64,000 nucleotides of DNA from Dehalococcoidia bacterium (GTDB taxonomy: Bacteria > Chloroflexota > Dehalococcoidia > Lucifugimonadales > Lucifugimonadaceae): the NCBI GenBank assembly GCA_028285005.1, contig JANQQP010000019.1, positions 124,001-188,000 of the forward strand, written 5' to 3'. The notes under the pieces were generated by a model. That model searched no databases. It was not told where the DNA came from and worked only from the letters and a program-made list of their open reading frames with translations. Positions 8,058-18,248 of this stretch are shown here, in pieces. The first letter of the stretch is position 1. Every line of letters starts with the position of its first letter. The translations under genes were made by a program, and so were the position numbers.

Positions 8058-9635
8058 ATGGCACAGAAGAGCGAAACCGAAGACAAAGTAGTCATCTTCG
8101 ACACGACGCTCCGCGACGGCGAGCAAAGCGCCGGCGCGGGTCTAACTGTTGAAGAGAAGCTTCGGATCGCTCACCAGCTAGCCGATCTTGGCGTCGACGT
8201 GATCGAAGCCGGTTTCGCAGCCAGTTCACCGGGTGATTTCGAGGCGGTGCGGCGCATCGCGCAAGAAGTTGAAGGTCCGACGATTTGCACTCTGGCGCGT
8301 GCTGTGCCATCGGACATCGAGGCCGCAGGCAAAGCGCTTGAGGGCGTTGAGAACGCTCGCATCCATACTTTCATCTCGTCGTCAGATATCCACCTGATGC
8401 ACCAGATGAGAAAGGATCGCGAGGCCATCATGGACATGGCTGTCGAAGCGGTGGCGCTGGCGAAGACGTACACAGACGACGTCGAATTTTCGCCTATGGA
8501 TGCGTCCCGGACAGATCCTGTTTACCTGTACGCCATGCTCGAAGCGGTGATCAAGGCTGGAGCTACGACTGTCAACATTCCGGACACAGTCGGCTACGCC
8601 ACGCCCGAGGAGTTCGGCGCTCTGATCAAAGGCATCTTTGAGAATGTGCCGAACATTAACGAGGCGGTAGTTTCAGTCCACTGTCACAACGACCTCGGCA
8701 TGGCCGGAGCGAACAGCCTGGCCGCTGTCGAGAACGGCGCGAGGCAGGTGGAAGGTTGTGTCAACGGTCTTGGCGAAAGAGCAGGTAACGCCGCGCTCGA
8801 AGAGGTGATCATGGCGCTGGAGACCCGGCCGGATCACTACCAGGCCGGCACGAACATTAAGACGAAGGAGATCGGCAACACCAGTCGCATGATCTCCGGA
8901 ATCTTCGGCTTCCCTGTGCAGTACAACAAGGCGATCGTTGGCCGGAACGCCTTCCGACACTCCTCAGGCATCCACCAGGATGGCTACCTCAAGGACCACA
9001 GCACCTTCGAGATTATGGAGCCAGACACCGTTGGATGGCGCGGCGAAACTCTTGTGCTGACAAAGCTGTCTGGACGGGCGGGCCTGCGCGCTCGACTGGC
9101 CGACCTGGGCTATCGCCTGAAAGACGAGGAGTTACGTGACGTCTTTACGGCGTTCAAGGACCTTGCAGACAACAAGAGCGAGGTCGATGACCGCGATCTA
9201 CATGCGTTGATGTCCGAGCAACACCGTTTTGCCGACACTGAGCGTACGTATCGAGTAGGCACCGTGCATGTGATTTGCGGCAATGACACGGAACCAGAGG
9301 CAACGATCACGCTCGACTGTCCGGATGGCGAATCACGGTCGTCGAAACAGGCAGGCACGGGACCAGTCGATGCCGTGTGCAAAGCGATCGACTCGATAGT
9401 AGACATGGACGTCGAACTGACAGAGTTCTCCGTTAACGCCGTAACCGAGGGCATCGACGCGCTTGGAGATGTGACGATTCGCATCGAAAAGCACGGAAAC
9501 GTCTACTCGGGTCGCGGTGCGGACACCGACATCGTCGTTGCGTCGGCGAAGGCGTACGTGAACGCGATAAACCGACTCCTGATGATCGACACTCAGGACG
9601 CTGGTGCATCTGTAGCACCTTCCGAAACTGTATGA
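8058..9635 (+). CDS. leuA: 2-isopropylmalate synthase
   Basis: A 525-residue enzyme condensing acetyl-CoA with 2-oxoisovalerate, the committed step to leucine. The HMGL-type TIM barrel starts [16 protein letters not shown] at about residues 14-29; the metal ligands are the Asp of that segment and the HCHNDLG histidines at about 213-219; [15 protein letters not shown] follows. The C-terminal third (about 390-510) is the LeuA regulatory dimer domain for leucine feedback, so the gene is subject to both attenuation by the T-box and allosteric control. AGGAGG lies at about 8046-8051, just before the ATG. Homocitrate or citramalate synthase are alternatives, but the leuCDB context supports LeuA. 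Confidence 0.96.
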   Translation: MAQKSETEDKVVIFDTTLRDGEQSAGAGLTVEEKLRIAHQLADLGVDVIEAGFAASSPGDFEAVRRIAQEVEGPTICTLARAVPSDIEAAGKALEGVENARIHTFISSSDIHLMHQMRKDREAIMDMAVEAVALAKTYTDDVEFSPMDASRTDPVYLYAMLEAVIKAGATTVNIPDTVGYATPEEFGALIKGIFENVPNINEAVVSVHCHNDLGMAGANSLAAVENGARQVEGCVNGLGERAGNAALEEVIMALETRPDHYQAGTNIKTKEIGNTSRMISGIFGFPVQYNKAIVGRNAFRHSSGIHQDGYLKDHSTFEIMEPDTVGWRGETLVLTKLSGRAGLRARLADLGYRLKDEELRDVFTAFKDLADNKSEVDDRDLHALMSEQHRFADTERTYRVGTVHVICGNDTEPEATITLDCPDGESRSSKQAGTGPVDAVCKAIDSIVDMDVELTEFSVNAVTEGIDALGDVTIRIEKHGNVYSGRGADTDIVVASAKAYVNAINRLLMIDTQDAGASVAPSETV

Positions 9636-9693
9636 TCCGGTGCCGCAGCTGGAGCGCTCGGGCACGATCAGATCAAATTCCGGTGGAGTAGAA

Positions 9694-11106
9694 ATGCCGA
9701 AGACCATGTTCGAAAAAATCTGGGAGCGACACGTAGTCGCGGAGCCAGAGGGTCAACCAACGTTGGTCTATATCGACCTGCACCTCGTCCACGAGGTCAC
9801 GTCACCACAGGCGTTCGAAGGCCTCAGGCTCGCAGGTCGGAAGGTCCGCAGGCCGGAACTGACGATCTCTACCGTGGACCACAACGTGCCGACGGATGAA
9901 ACGCGGACTGAGGAGATCAAGGACCCTATCGCCAGGCAGCAGGTTGAGACGCTGCGCAACAACTGTAAAGAGTTCGATATCACTCTCTACGATGTCGATA
10001 GCAGAGCGCAGGGCATCGTCCACGTGATTGGACCGGAGCAGGGCTACACCCAGCCGGGTATGACCATCGTTTGCGGCGACTCGCACACTTCAACGCACGG
10101 CGCATTTGGCTCACTTGCGTTTGGTATCGGCACGTCGGAAGTTGAGCATGTACTGGCTACCCAGACGCTCAGGCAACGCAAGCCCAAGACCATGGAGGTG
10201 CGCTTCAATGGCGAGCTTCCGCCCGGCGTCACCGCGAAGGACATGATCCTCGCGACCATTGGCCGAATTGGAACCGCTGGCGGGACGGGTCACGTAATGG
10301 AGTACACCGGCGAGGCGATTCGAAATCTATCGATGGAAGGCCGGATGACAATCTGCAATATGAGCATCGAGGGCGGTGCCCGTGCCGGGATGATCGCGCC
10401 TGATGAGACCACCTTCGAGTGGATGAAAGGCCGCAAATACGTTCCGCAGGGAGCCGACTGGGATGCGGCGGTTGAGGACTGGAAGACTCTCGCCACTGAC
10501 GAAGGCGCGGAGTTCGACACGCTGGTCGAGATCGAATGCAGCGAACTCGAGCCGTATGTCAGTTGGGGCACCAATCCGGGCCAGGTGACGACGATAAGTG
10601 GCCGAGTTCCGAATCCGGCCGACTTCTCCGACGCCGCCGACCAGGCTTCCGCGGACTCTGCGCTCGAGTACATGGGACTGGAAGCGAACACGCCGATCGA
10701 GGACATCTCACTGGACCGCGTGTTCATCGGGTCCTGCACCAACGCCCGACTGGAAGACCTCCGTCGTGCTGCTGCAGTGGTCAAAGGTCACCATGTGGCT
10801 GGTGCCGTGCGCGCTCAAGTGATGCCGGGCTCCACTCTCACCAAGATCCAGGCGGAGGCCGAAGGGCTGGACGATGTATTCAAGGAAGCTGGATTCGAGT
10901 GGCGAGAGTCCGGCTGCTCGATGTGCCTGGGCATGAACCCTGACATTCTCACGCCCGGTGAGCGCTGTGCCTCGACTTCCAACCGGAACTTCGAGGGTCG
11001 CCAGGGCAAGGGCGGCCGAACACATCTCGTTAGTCCTGAAATGGCCGCTGCTGCCGCTGTGGCGGGGCATTTCACAGATGTGAGGGACTGGGACTTCAAG
11101 CGATGA
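9694..11106 (+). CDS. leuC: 3-isopropylmalate dehydratase large subunit
   Basis: The aconitase-family large subunit isomerising 2- to 3-isopropylmalate. The three [4Fe-4S] cysteines are visible as the Cys in [13 protein letters not shown] and the two in [13 protein letters not shown]. The substrate region has [20 protein letters not shown]. The frame opens upstream with a GTG at 9640, but the ATG at 9694 is chosen because GGTGGAG at 9682-9688 is well placed before it and the protein then starts like the family ([15 protein letters not shown]), giving 470 residues. The TGA stop overlaps the following DUF4328 gene by four bases. Works with LeuD, which is separated from it by that extra gene. 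Confidence 0.97.
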   Translation: MPKTMFEKIWERHVVAEPEGQPTLVYIDLHLVHEVTSPQAFEGLRLAGRKVRRPELTISTVDHNVPTDETRTEEIKDPIARQQVETLRNNCKEFDITLYDVDSRAQGIVHVIGPEQGYTQPGMTIVCGDSHTSTHGAFGSLAFGIGTSEVEHVLATQTLRQRKPKTMEVRFNGELPPGVTAKDMILATIGRIGTAGGTGHVMEYTGEAIRNLSMEGRMTICNMSIEGGARAGMIAPDETTFEWMKGRKYVPQGADWDAAVEDWKTLATDEGAEFDTLVEIECSELEPYVSWGTNPGQVTTISGRVPNPADFSDAADQASADSALEYMGLEANTPIEDISLDRVFIGSCTNARLEDLRRAAAVVKGHHVAGAVRAQVMPGSTLTKIQAEAEGLDDVFKEAGFEWRESGCSMCLGMNPDILTPGERCASTSNRNFEGRQGKGGRTHLVSPEMAAAAAVAGHFTDVRDWDFKR

Positions 11107-12389
11107 CCGCCGGAGTCGGGGGCGACGGGGATGACACCCCGGAACGGCAGCCGCCTGAGGATTCAGGTCGCCGCTCGACACCCCCGCCGGGCAGACGCAC
11201 GCCTCCGCCCAGGACTCGCTTCAGCAGCCGCAACAAGGTGCAGCATCGGACGGCCAGGCGAGAGAGATCTGGCGGTTCAGTGTTCGGTCGAGTCTTCGGC
11301 AGGCAGGGCCTGGATGACGCCATCGAGCAACGGTTCGAGCCGTATGAGTATCAGTCGACCAGACCGATTCTCAGGTGGCTCTTTCTCGGCCTTCTGTTCT
11401 TCATCGCCGTCGGGGTTGCCGCGGTCGTCATCGACGTCGGGTTCAGGAACACGCTCAATGAGTGGAGAGGTGATGGGTTAACGGAGATACCTGTTAGTCC
11501 GGAAGATGTCGCACAGGCGACGCTGGTCGCAGACCTTGAACTACAAGACCCTGACGAGCTCTTGTGCAACGAAGACGAGCTGTCGAGTCCTTCGGTAGTC
11601 GGACAGGGTTGCCGGAGCATCGAAAGAGTCACCGAGTACGCGGCGTCTGAAGGGCTGCAATGCACGACCCTGGAACAGTTGGCGAGTGTTGTAAGTGTCA
11701 CTGAGGTTCCGGCTGCTGACTGCGACCGCCTTGTAGACATCACTACCCGGTTTGACGAGCTCAATACACGAAGCAACATCATCAACATATTCGCGGTGCT
11801 GTTTCTGATCATCGTCGCTTTTCCGTTCTCTTCGTTTGCTCATCGATCAAGCAGAAATCTGCGAACACTGAAATCGGACGGTCAGCGACATTCGCCGGAC
11901 GGCACAGTGATCCGGTTCTTTATCCCAATCCTGAACATCTACAAGCCGCTCTTCATGTTCGTCGAACTGTTCAAAGCCAGTGATCCTCGAGTACCTGAAG
12001 GAGACACTGAGCAGTGGCAGAAGAAGGGCCGCGTTTCTCCAGTGGCGGTGCTGTGGGCCTTGGCATGGGGCGCGGTTTTGATATTCAACCCGATCACCGT
12101 TGCGCGAATCTTCTTCCGGAACCGGGCTGAACTCGATGATGTGAGTTCGGCGACATCAGGCCTGATCGCAGCGGACATACTGATCATCGTATTGGGAGTG
12201 CTGGCGATACTGATGGCGAACACGCTTTCCCGGTGGCAAGATTTGAGGGCAAGCACCGTCGGTACCGTAACCGTCACTCCCCCGCGGCCGAGAGATCCGC
12301 TCGAAAAGGCACTTGAAGAAGGCGTGCGGCGCGAAGACAAAGATACTTCAGCTAACCGAGGACGCAGGTCCAGAAGGAGAAAGAGGTAG
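11103..12389 (+). CDS. DUF4328-type membrane protein inserted between leuC and leuD
   Basis: A 428-residue protein of unknown function. About 85 N-terminal residues are cytoplasmic-looking, Pro/Arg-rich and disordered; a first membrane segment lies near residues 90-112 ([20 protein letters not shown]); an extracytoplasmic stretch to about 220 holds several cysteines (CNEDEL, GQGCRS, LQCTT, ADCDR), then further membrane segments. The part from about 245 ([40 protein letters not shown]) matches the DUF4328 pattern. It starts at an ATG overlapping the leuC stop (ATGA) and its stop abuts the leuD start, so it is locked into the leucine operon by translational coupling. A role tied to leucine synthesis or to branched-chain transport is possible but unproven. 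Confidence 0.8.
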   Translation: MTAGVGGDGDDTPERQPPEDSGRRSTPPPGRRTPPPRTRFSSRNKVQHRTARRERSGGSVFGRVFGRQGLDDAIEQRFEPYEYQSTRPILRWLFLGLLFFIAVGVAAVVIDVGFRNTLNEWRGDGLTEIPVSPEDVAQATLVADLELQDPDELLCNEDELSSPSVVGQGCRSIERVTEYAASEGLQCTTLEQLASVVSVTEVPAADCDRLVDITTRFDELNTRSNIINIFAVLFLIIVAFPFSSFAHRSSRNLRTLKSDGQRHSPDGTVIRFFIPILNIYKPLFMFVELFKASDPRVPEGDTEQWQKKGRVSPVAVLWALAWGAVLIFNPITVARIFFRNRAELDDVSSATSGLIAADILIIVLGVLAILMANTLSRWQDLRASTVGTVTVTPPRPRDPLEKALEEGVRREDKDTSANRGRRSRRRKR

Positions 12390-12986
12390 ATGGAGAAGTT
12401 CACTCAGTTGACCGGTCTGGTCGCTCCGCTCGATCGTGTAAATGTCGACACGGATCAGATCATCCCCAAGCAGTTTCTCAAGAGGATCGAGCGGACAGGA
12501 TTCGGCGAGTTCGCATTTTTCGACTGGCGCTATCTTGAAGACGGTGTCGAAAACCCGGATTTCATACTGAATCAACCGAAGTATCGATCGGCATCAATCC
12601 TGGTGTCTGGCCGTAACTTCGGCTCTGGCTCGTCAAGAGAGCACGCCCCTTGGGCTCTGAACGAAATGGGGTTCCGGGCGATCATCGCTCCGAGCTTTGC
12701 CGACATCTTCCGCAACAACTGCATGCAAAACGGCATGCTTCCAGTAGTGCTGACCCAGGAAGAGGTCGACACCGTGATGGGTAAGGCGCTGCAGCGAACC
12801 GGATATGAAGTGACGGTCGATCTTGAGAATCAGACGGTCACTGACGGCGACGGTTTCGAGGCCAGCTTTGACCTGGACCCGTTCCGGAAAAATAGTCTGC
12901 TCAAGGGTCTCGATGACATCGGTCTGACACTTGAGCTCGAGGGGAGCATCGCCGATTTTGAAGCGTCGGCGACCGGACGGGCGTAG
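12390..12986 (+). CDS. leuD: 3-isopropylmalate dehydratase small subunit
   Basis: A 198-residue aconitase-swivel subunit that pairs with LeuC. It begins [20 protein letters not shown], has the [10 protein letters not shown] segment and the substrate-binding [17 protein letters not shown] at about residues 72-88. Length matches bacterial LeuD. The ATG directly follows the TAG of the DUF4328 gene with no spacer, and the AGGAGAAAGAGG within the end of that gene supplies the ribosome site. Confidence 0.97.
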   Translation: MEKFTQLTGLVAPLDRVNVDTDQIIPKQFLKRIERTGFGEFAFFDWRYLEDGVENPDFILNQPKYRSASILVSGRNFGSGSSREHAPWALNEMGFRAIIAPSFADIFRNNCMQNGMLPVVLTQEEVDTVMGKALQRTGYEVTVDLENQTVTDGDGFEASFDLDPFRKNSLLKGLDDIGLTLELEGSIADFEASATGRA

Positions 12987-13220
12987 ACGCGGATTCCCGG
13001 TCTGGCAAGTCCGCTGGCGGGTGTGAGAACCGCCGAAAATGCGCTCCGGTTTTTTGCGCGGACTTCGTACTGCGTACAGAGGTTCTGGCGAGGGTAGCCG
13101 CGTCCTCATGATGCTGGTAGACTCGCCGTTCCGCATCTCGCAAAGCCAGTTGGGAAACACGGCTGCGTTTGCGTGCGTGGATTGGCCGTTTGAGTTGAGT
13201 TAAGAGGCACGTTTCAGAGT

Positions 13221-14330
13221 ATGGAAGCTCGTATCGCAGTTCTTGGCGGGGACGGTATCGGCCCTGAGGTTACCGCCGAATCGGTGAAGGTAATTGACGC
13301 GATCGGCCGGCGGTATGGCCATCGGTTCGACTGGGTCCCCGGTCTTGTTGGAGGCCGGTCGATAGACAAGAACGGGACTGCGATCGACAACGATACGATG
13401 AACCTGGTCCTGGGATCAGACGCCGTTCTGTTTGGCGCTGTCGGCGGCCCGAAATGGGACGACCCTCTGGCGAAGGTCCGGCCGGAAGATGGAATCCTGA
13501 AGCTGCGCAAGACCCTCGGGTTATTTGCCAACCTCAGACCGGTCAAGGTCTACCCTCAACTCATCGACGCAAGCCCTCTCCGAGAAGACCGCCTCGAAGG
13601 CGTCGACTTTGTGATCATCCGTGAGCTGACAGGCGGGCTCTACTTCGGAAAGCCGAAGCGCCGGTGGGAGAACACGCGCGGACGAAGAGCCGTCGACACG
13701 CTTTCTTACACGGAGAAGGAAATCCAGCGGGTTGTTCGAGTGGGTTTCGAGTTGGCCCGCATGCGACGAAAGCGCCTCCACTCGCTGGACAAGATGAACG
13801 TGATGGAGACGTCACGGCTCTGGCGTGAGGTAGCGACTGAAGTCGGCCACGAATACCCGGACGTCGAACTGATTCACATGTTGGCGGACAACGCTGCGAT
13901 GCAGATTGTCACTAACCCGTCCGTCTTTGACGTGATTGTCACCGAGAATACGTTCGGCGACATCCTCTCGGATGAAGCTGCCGTGATTGGTGGCTCGATG
14001 GGCATGTTGCCTTCGGCGAGTCTCACCAGCGTTCCGAGGACGAATGGCCGTCGGCGAAGAGGCGGAAAGCCTGCTCTCTACGAGCCAATCCATGGCTCGG
14101 CGCCAGACATTGCGGGCAGAGGCATCGCCAATCCGATGGCTTCGATGCTGAGCGCGGCGATGATGTTGCGCTGGTCGTTCGGACTGCACGCCGAGGCAGA
14201 CGCTATCGAAGGCGCCATCAGCGGCTTCCTGGCTGAGGGTTATCGCACCGCCGACATCGCCTCAGACGGGCACGCTCCGCTGCAAACGTCGAAGGTCGGC
14301 GACATGATCGCTGCGCAAGTTGGCGGCTAG
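13221..14330 (+). CDS. leuB: 3-isopropylmalate dehydrogenase
   Basis: A 369-residue NAD-dependent oxidative decarboxylase, the step before transamination to leucine. Marks are the N-terminal GGDGIGPEVTAESVKV, the substrate loop RELTGGLYFGKPKR, the catalytic Lys region DKMNVMETSRLWREV, and ENTFGDILSDEAAVIGGSMG with the metal-binding aspartates. The family usually has DKANV; here DKMNV keeps the catalytic Lys. It lies 234 bases after leuD, with a weak possible hairpin near 13026-13055, so it may have its own promoter as well as read-through from the operon. Final gene of the ilv-leu cluster. Confidence 0.96.
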   Translation: MEARIAVLGGDGIGPEVTAESVKVIDAIGRRYGHRFDWVPGLVGGRSIDKNGTAIDNDTMNLVLGSDAVLFGAVGGPKWDDPLAKVRPEDGILKLRKTLGLFANLRPVKVYPQLIDASPLREDRLEGVDFVIIRELTGGLYFGKPKRRWENTRGRRAVDTLSYTEKEIQRVVRVGFELARMRRKRLHSLDKMNVMETSRLWREVATEVGHEYPDVELIHMLADNAAMQIVTNPSVFDVIVTENTFGDILSDEAAVIGGSMGMLPSASLTSVPRTNGRRRRGGKPALYEPIHGSAPDIAGRGIANPMASMLSAAMMLRWSFGLHAEADAIEGAISGFLAEGYRTADIASDGHAPLQTSKVGDMIAAQVGG

Positions 14331-14351
14331 GCTCGGACCTCGAGCATCAGG

Positions 14352-15671
14352 CTAGTCGAGCTTTGAACGCACCGTACCGCCGATAATCGCGTCGTCTCGT
14401 GATCCCCAGAATTCGGTCGTTGGGAAGAAGTCTCTCCACGCCCAGTCGAACGCGGTGACATACGGAGCGCGTTGCAGCAGCGCTCCTCTGAGCGGTCCAT
14501 CCGTGGCGACACCAAGTCGAATGTCCCAGACGCTTCCTGTCTCGGCGTCCGTAACTTCTCCATCTGCGCTGATCTCGAATGTCAGGTCTTCGGTGACTCC
14601 TACTTCCGCAGCCTTTTCGCCCTGCGCGGCACGGACGTAGACATCAATCTCGCGGGTGTCTCCATCTACGAAAACAGCGATCGGGAAGTCGCCAACTTGC
14701 TCGTTGACGACACCCTCATTGGCGGCAGACCTGAAGTGGAACCCTTTCGCGTCCTCACCAATTGAGACTCCGACCACGAACCTGTCGTGAGGTATCTGCC
14801 CCACGAAACTAAGGTTCGCTCTCTCGTCAACGAGCACAAGGGTGTCAGGGTGCCGCTCAAGCCACACGTTCCAGGGAACTAACTCGAATGGGACGAGGGT
14901 GAGCTGAGTTCCAAGTAGTTCGCCCTCAATAGCTGCCCCCCAGGGTTGCGACCAGATACTGAGCGTTTCGTGGTCCCACCAGGTCATAGCGTTCATGAAC
15001 AACGCACCCTCGTTGCCAAAGGTATGTGGAACCCCGTCTATCCTCCGGTCATGCACGAGACCGGTGTAGCAGATGGGTCACCAGGTGACGAGAAGCGGGA
15101 TCCCGCCAACTTCGTCATTGACGATCTCTCTGAATCTCATGATCCCGACCGGGTAAGCCCGAACATCCCCATCGATATTGAGCCCCATCACGAGCTCGTT
15201 CTCGATCATCAACTCTGCGACTTCGTCGGGGCTGACGAACTTCGGGCTGTATATCGGGTTTATGAGGTCTCTCGGAAGAGCCTCGCGTTCATCAAAGCCA
15301 AGGTCGATGGAACGGTCGAGCGCTCTCAACTCAGGGCGTGGATTTAGCTCCTCGAACGCTTCCACGTCCAGACCGGCAGGAACACTGAGTTCGCTCTCCT
15401 GGGTCGGTGTCGGAACGACGGGAGTGACCGTTGTGGCAGTTGGGCTCGGTTGAACGACAGCTTCAGGTTCGTTCGTGGGTGACGTGGGTGACTCAGTTGG
15501 CGACGCCTCAGTTGAACCGCAGGCGACGAATACGGCAGCGAAGGCGAGAACCGCGCTGAGCGCCAGAAATCGGCCGTTGATTGTCTTGTGGAGCCGCGGG
15601 TTGCTCATACGGAGGTTAGATGAGCTGGGATTGACTCGGGCGCGAGTGCACATGGCACGTTCCTGAGCCAT
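14352..15671 (-). CDS. DUF3179 lipoprotein with in-frame UGA, candidate selenoprotein
   Basis: Read as one gene of 439 residues with a single UGA at codon 198. The first part has a hydrophobic signal segment ending in a lipobox-like FVAC (about residues 48-51), a Thr/Pro linker and the DUF3179 start (INPIYSPKFVSPDEVAEL, then RAYPVGIMRFREIVND). The frame then reads GGIPLLVTW, UGA, PICYTGLVHDRRIDG, and continues through DUF3179 sequence (WWDHETLSIWSQPWG) to a TAG. DUF3179 proteins normally have CPxC here, so UGA replaces exactly the first Cys, giving UPIC. No other lesion is seen and a hairpin follows the UGA. The family's function is unknown. Alternatives are a nonsense-mutated pseudogene or two separate pieces. 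The start is uncertain: ATG at 15671 is the longest, ATG at 15608 lies just before the signal helix; neither has a good ribosome site. Confidence 0.78.
15033..15077 (-). promoter_or_regulatory. Hairpin directly after the UGA, candidate bacterial SECIS
   Basis: Upper stem CCGGTC (15064-15059) pairs perfectly with GACCGG (15050-15045) around the loop TCGTGCAT. A lower stem pairs CCCATCT (15077-15071) with AGACGGG (15039-15033) with one A-C mismatch. Nineteen bases separate the UGA from the loop, inside the range reported for bacterial SECIS elements. The loop has G at its third, not first or second, position, a deviation from the usual search rule. Paired by eye only. Confidence 0.5.
15078..15080 (-). 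other. In-frame UGA at the conserved CPxC cysteine of DUF3179 (candidate Sec codon)
   Basis: The codon order on the minus strand is ACC TGG TGA CCC ATC TGC. The family consensus at this point is VTxCPxC, so the UGA occupies the first Cys position and the second Cys (TGC) is kept, forming a UxxC motif as in many redox selenoproteins. Confidence 0.7.
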
Positions 15672-15707
15672 GGGCGCGAGAACGCAAGCTAGTGATCGAA
15701 CAGGGGC

Positions 15708-17129
15708 TTACGAACCAGGTGCTGCCAGGAGTCCCATGACATCGTCTATCGGCATCGCGTGAAAAGAGCTTGAGTCTGCGATCGCATCAAGGATCTGGCT
15801 GGATCGTTCGCCTGAAAGACGCTCGCGCAAGTTGCGTCCGAACTTGCTTTTGAGCAGAGGGATTCCCTCTTCCCGTCTTCGCCTGTGACCGATCGGGTAC
15901 TCGACCTCGATCTTTGCAGTCGAAGTGCCGTCTTTGAACTCGACCTGCACTGCGTTCGCTATCGATCGCTTGGACGGGTCGAGATAGTCGGCGGTGTATC
16001 TAGTGTCTTCAACGACAACCATCTTTGCCCGCAGTGCATCGATTCGCGGATCGCTAGCGGCATCGTCCTCATAGTCGGCGGCTGTGAGCTCTCCTTTCAG
16101 GAGCCCAACTGCCGTCATGTACTGGATGCAGTGGTCGCGGTCGGCAGGATTTGTCAGCGGGCCGGTCTTGTCGATGATCCTTATCGCCGGTTCCTGCGTG
16201 GTGATGGTGATCTTCTCGATCTCGTCGAGGCGGTTCGCAACCTCCGGATGAAGGGCGAAGGCCGCCTCCACAGCGGTCTGGGCATGAAATTCTGCCGGGA
16301 ACGAGATCTTGAAGAGCACGTTCTCCATGACGTAGCTACTAAGAGATTGTGTCAGTGTGATCTCTTCGCCACTAAACCAGACGTCCTGGAATCCCCACCC
16401 CTGAGCGGTCAACGCGCTCGCATAGCCCATCTCGCCTCTGACGGCCATCTGAGCCATCTTGACCGCACGCGCACACGCGTCACCTGCTGCCCACGATTTA
16501 CGTGACCCTGTGTTGGGCGCGTGCCTGTAGGTGCGCAGCGTAGCGTCCAGCCATGCGTTCGATACCGCGTTGGCGGCCTGTGAGCGGTCGGCTCCCATGA
16601 GGGCAGCGACAACGGCCGTCGACGCCACCTTCACCAGGACCACATGATCGATGCCAACTCGATTGAAGCTATTGGACAGAGCGAGAATCCCCTGGATCTC
16701 ATACGCTTTTATCCCGGCAATCAGCACGTCCCGAACTGAGATCGGCGGTCGTCCGGCTCTCCTGTTCGCCTGGCTCAGGTGGTCCGCAACGCCGAGGATC
16801 GCCCCGTAGTTGTCGGAAGGATGGCCCCACTCGGCGGCCAACCACGTGTCGTTGAAGTCGAGCCAACGAATGCAGGCTCCGGTGTCGAATGCCGCCTTCA
16901 TTGGTTCGAGAACGTAAGCGGTTCCAGGCACTCTCGAGCCGTCCGGAACTGCGGTTCCGTCGATCTCCGGTCCGAGTAACTTCGTACAGGCCGGATAGTT
17001 CAAAGCAAGCAGAGCGCAGCCGATTGAATCGATCAGCGTGTATTCGGCAGTTTGAAGTGCCAACTCGCCCGGTTCCAGCCTGCTGACGGCGTAGTCGGCG
17101 ATCGTCTCGATCACATCGTCGAATTGCAT
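15708..17129 (-). CDS. prpD: MmgE/PrpD family protein, probable 2-methylcitrate dehydratase
   Basis: A 473-residue MmgE/PrpD-fold protein that would dehydrate 2-methylcitrate to 2-methylaconitate. Its N-terminal all-helical part contains RWLDFNDTWLAAEWGHPSDN (about residues 88-107), the family's hallmark active-site region, and HAPNTGSRKSWAAGDA further on; the C-terminal alpha/beta domain contains ISFPAEFHAQTAVEAA and NPADRDHCIQYMTAVGLLKG. Length fits PrpD. It is the last gene of a prpB-prpC-prpD cluster on the minus strand, six bases after prpC, which supports the methylcitrate cycle role over other MmgE/PrpD members. Confidence 0.92.
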   Translation of the reverse strand: MQFDDVIETIADYAVSRLEPGELALQTAEYTLIDSIGCALLALNYPACTKLLGPEIDGTAVPDGSRVPGTAYVLEPMKAAFDTGACIRWLDFNDTWLAAEWGHPSDNYGAILGVADHLSQANRRAGRPPISVRDVLIAGIKAYEIQGILALSNSFNRVGIDHVVLVKVASTAVVAALMGADRSQAANAVSNAWLDATLRTYRHAPNTGSRKSWAAGDACARAVKMAQMAVRGEMGYASALTAQGWGFQDVWFSGEEITLTQSLSSYVMENVLFKISFPAEFHAQTAVEAAFALHPEVANRLDEIEKITITTQEPAIRIIDKTGPLTNPADRDHCIQYMTAVGLLKGELTAADYEDDAASDPRIDALRAKMVVVEDTRYTADYLDPSKRSIANAVQVEFKDGTSTAKIEVEYPIGHRRRREEGIPLLKSKFGRNLRERLSGERSSQILDAIADSSSFHAMPIDDVMGLLAAPGS

Positions 17130-17135
17130 GTGACT

Positions 17136-18248
17136 CTAACGGTCCTCGAGTTTCACGTAATCCCGCGGCTCGGGGCCCGTGTAGTCCGCCAGCGGCCTGA
17201 TCAGTCGGTTGTCATTCCGTTGCTCGATCACGTGTGCGGCCCATCCTGAAGTCCGCGAGATCACAAACACCGGTGTGAACATCGGCGTTGGGATGCCGCA
17301 CAGGTGATAGACAGTCGCGGCGAAGAAATCGAGGTTGGTGTGCATGCCCTTCTCGCGCATCATCACCTGTTCGATACGCTCCGAAATGTCGAAGATGTCG
17401 GTGTTGCCTGACTCTTCGGCCAATCGACTCGCCCAACTCTTGACGATGCCCGATCTCGGGTCACCGTTCTTGTACACCCGATGGCCGAACCCCATGATCA
17501 ACCGCCTGGCAGCGAGCATCTGGAGGACGCCTTTTTCGGCAACCGCTGGCGACTCAAACTGAGACACCAGCTCCATCGCAGCTTCGTTCGCGCCTCCATG
17601 CAGTGGTCCGCGTAGCGCGCCGATCGCCGCAGTGACCGCAGAGTAGATGTCTGCGAGCGTGCTGGTTACCACTCGGGCGGTGAATGTCGAGGCGTTGAAC
17701 TCGTGCTCGGCGTACAGGATCAAGCTCACATCCAGTGCACGTTGCCGCAGAGGTTCCGGCTCGCTCTGCGTCAGCAACCGAAGGAAATGGCCGGATATCG
17801 TGTCCTCGCCGGTCTGAGTCTCGATCCGGTCACCCCGGTTCTTGAACATGTACCAGTACAGGAGCATAGAACCGAATGAAGCGATTAGCCGGTCCGCGAT
17901 CGCAGCCTCGTTGCGACCGCCCTGCCCGTCAGGTTCCAGCGTGCCCAGCACTGAGCATCCGGTCCTGAGAACGTCCATCGGATGAGCAGATGCCGGGATC
18001 TGCTCGAGGACAGTTCGTAGTTCCTCGGGAAGCTCCTGTAGGCCGCTCAGACGCTTCTTGTACGACGAGAGCTGCTGCGCATTTGGTAACTGGTTGTAGA
18101 TGAGGAGGTAAGCGACCTCTTCGAATGTAGAGTGCTCTGCCAGTTCCTCGATTCGATAGCCTCGGTACGTCAGTCCCGCTCCCGCTTTGCCAACCGTCGC
18201 GATCCCGCTTCGGCCGGCTGTGATCCCTTCAAGACCTGCCGTTGTCAT
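17136..18248 (-). CDS. prpC: 2-methylcitrate synthase / citrate synthase
   Basis: A 370-residue type II-like short citrate synthase. Catalytic residues are visible: the His in LRGPLHGGANEAAMEL, the His in GFGHRVYKNGDPR, and the Asp in LDFFAATVYHLCGIPTPMF. The N-terminus GLEGITAGRSGIATVGKAG is typical of the PrpC/short citrate synthase group. It would condense propionyl-CoA with oxaloacetate. The ATG overlaps the prpB stop (ATGA) and is preceded by AGGAGG eight bases before. Ordinary citrate synthase activity cannot be excluded from sequence, but the operon points to methylcitrate. Confidence 0.93.
   Translation of the reverse strand: MTTAGLEGITAGRSGIATVGKAGAGLTYRGYRIEELAEHSTFEEVAYLLIYNQLPNAQQLSSYKKRLSGLQELPEELRTVLEQIPASAHPMDVLRTGCSVLGTLEPDGQGGRNEAAIADRLIASFGSMLLYWYMFKNRGDRIETQTGEDTISGHFLRLLTQSEPEPLRQRALDVSLILYAEHEFNASTFTARVVTSTLADIYSAVTAAIGALRGPLHGGANEAAMELVSQFESPAVAEKGVLQMLAARRLIMGFGHRVYKNGDPRSGIVKSWASRLAEESGNTDIFDISERIEQVMMREKGMHTNLDFFAATVYHLCGIPTPMFTPVFVISRTSGWAAHVIEQRNDNRLIRPLADYTGPEPRDYVKLEDR

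Noticed and set aside
10708-11181. Long open frames antisense to leuC
   Set aside because: They are shadows of the real codons, with no homologous sequence or ribosome site.
13026-13055. Possible terminator between leuD and leuB (AACCG/CGGTT before a T-run)
   Set aside because: Only five pairs with a long loop; too weak to list as a feature.
15078-15080. Reading the DUF3179 UGA simply as a pseudogene stop
   Set aside because: It was kept as an alternative, not preferred: the lesion is confined to one Cys codon, with the rest of the gene intact and a second similar case in the window.
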